In this document: piece by piece, positions 63,790-64,000 of the stretch
Layout of the letters: each line of letters starts with the position of its first letter
How positions within the stretch are numbered: the first letter of the stretch is position 1
NCBI GenBank assembly: GCA_002309015.1
Contig: DBWM01000070.1
Span: 48,712 to 112,711, forward strand
Length of the DNA stretch: 64,000 nucleotides
From: Myxococcales bacterium UBA1238
GTDB lineage: Bacteria > Myxococcota_A > Bradymonadia > UBA7976 > UBA1532
Direction: 5' to 3'
Program-made: the position numbers and the translations under genes
The notes under the pieces: model-generated
Told to the model about the DNA's origin: nothing
Database searches by the model: none
What the model saw: the letters and a program-made list of their open reading frames with translations, nothing else

Positions 63790-64000
63790 TCAGGATGCGC
63801 TCCGGGGACCCTGATATTGGTCGCGACCCTGGTTTTTGGCCTGATACAATCGCTCGTCGGCCGTCTTAAAGAGCGCCTCTGCGGTTTTGGCATCGCCGGG
63901 GTAAAGCCCGCAGCCGATCGAGAGGGTGATGCCGAGCCTTGCGCGCACCTGGGTGATGATCCGTTCTGCCACCTTCGACGCAGCCTCCGCGCCGCCATCG
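63790..64000 (-). CDS. C-terminal end of a GGDEF (diguanylate cyclase) protein, 5' part outside window
   Basis: About 69 residues remain, open to the right edge of the window. The end of a GGDEF domain is recognised by ITLSIGCGLYPGDAKTAEALFKTADERLYQAKNQGRDQY, where the S.G...P and AD.ALY.AK.GR motifs are conserved. The GGDEF signature itself lies outside, so activity cannot be judged. Such enzymes make cyclic di-GMP. Confidence 0.9.
   Translation of the reverse strand, partial: DGGAEAASKVAERIITQVRARLGITLSIGCGLYPGDAKTAEALFKTADERLYQAKNQGRDQYQGPRSAS

Overview
The window comes from a Gram-negative (diderm) bacterium that looks like a member of the Myxococcota / Bradymonadota (old Deltaproteobacteria). 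Evidence for an outer membrane is LpxA, Lgt, an LptF/LptG-type permease and several lipoproteins. The deltaproteobacterial flavour comes from a Hanks-type Ser/Thr kinase, an IF3 with a long C-terminal tail, a sigma-region-4-like protein, cell-surface proteins with thrombospondin type 3, MopE-like and cbEGF repeats, Asp/Ala/Gly-rich linkers, and MYXO-CTERM-like C-terminal anchors. The taxonomic call is inference. No rRNA, tRNA, CRISPR array, transposase or phage gene was recognised.

Layout. 0-9 kb: a truncated Pro/Ser-rich protein; a DUF6261-like helical protein; a palindromic GATC repeat cluster; a four-gene minus-strand operon (two acyl-CoA dehydrogenase family proteins, a methylglutaconyl-CoA hydratase-like enzyme and an acyl-CoA carboxyltransferase) resembling branched-chain acyl-CoA (leucine) degradation; and prfB with an intact programmed +1 frameshift. 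9-23 kb: a trypsin-like surface lipoprotein, glyA, sppA, a DUF72 protein overlapping a Ser/Thr kinase, then three tandem paralogues of a surface protein, the first a pseudogene. 22-35 kb: amidohydrolase, dtd, a second DUF6261-like gene, a 1.4 kb gene-poor stretch, a cbEGF lipoprotein coupled to lpxA, aroA, a phosphodiesterase, an SDR, lgt and an RluB-like pseudouridine synthase.

35-46 kb is the most unusual part. Six paralogous genes encode a DEDDh (DnaQ-like) exonuclease domain, a helical acidic TerB-like module and a ligase-type BRCT domain. All six share the N-terminal signature M-x-Y-x-L-A. Three keep every catalytic residue (D8, E10, D92, H145, D150), one has lost D92, and two are heavily decayed. 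Four of the six sit in one terminator-bounded transcription unit. A 159-residue helical protein of unknown function lies inside the array.

46-64 kb: a six-helix membrane protein, mutS2, a DUF523 protein, and a 1979-residue SF1 helicase with an N-terminal TerB-like region and a degenerate restriction-endonuclease-like C-terminus. These are followed by an IPT/TIG-repeat lipoprotein, a TPR lipoprotein, infC (TTG start, poly-Asp tail), an LptF/G-like permease, a sigma-region-4-like protein and the 3' end of a GGDEF gene. The exonuclease/TerB-like/BRCT array and the TerB-like helicase are the best candidates for an undescribed nucleic-acid processing or defence system. A functional link between them is inference.
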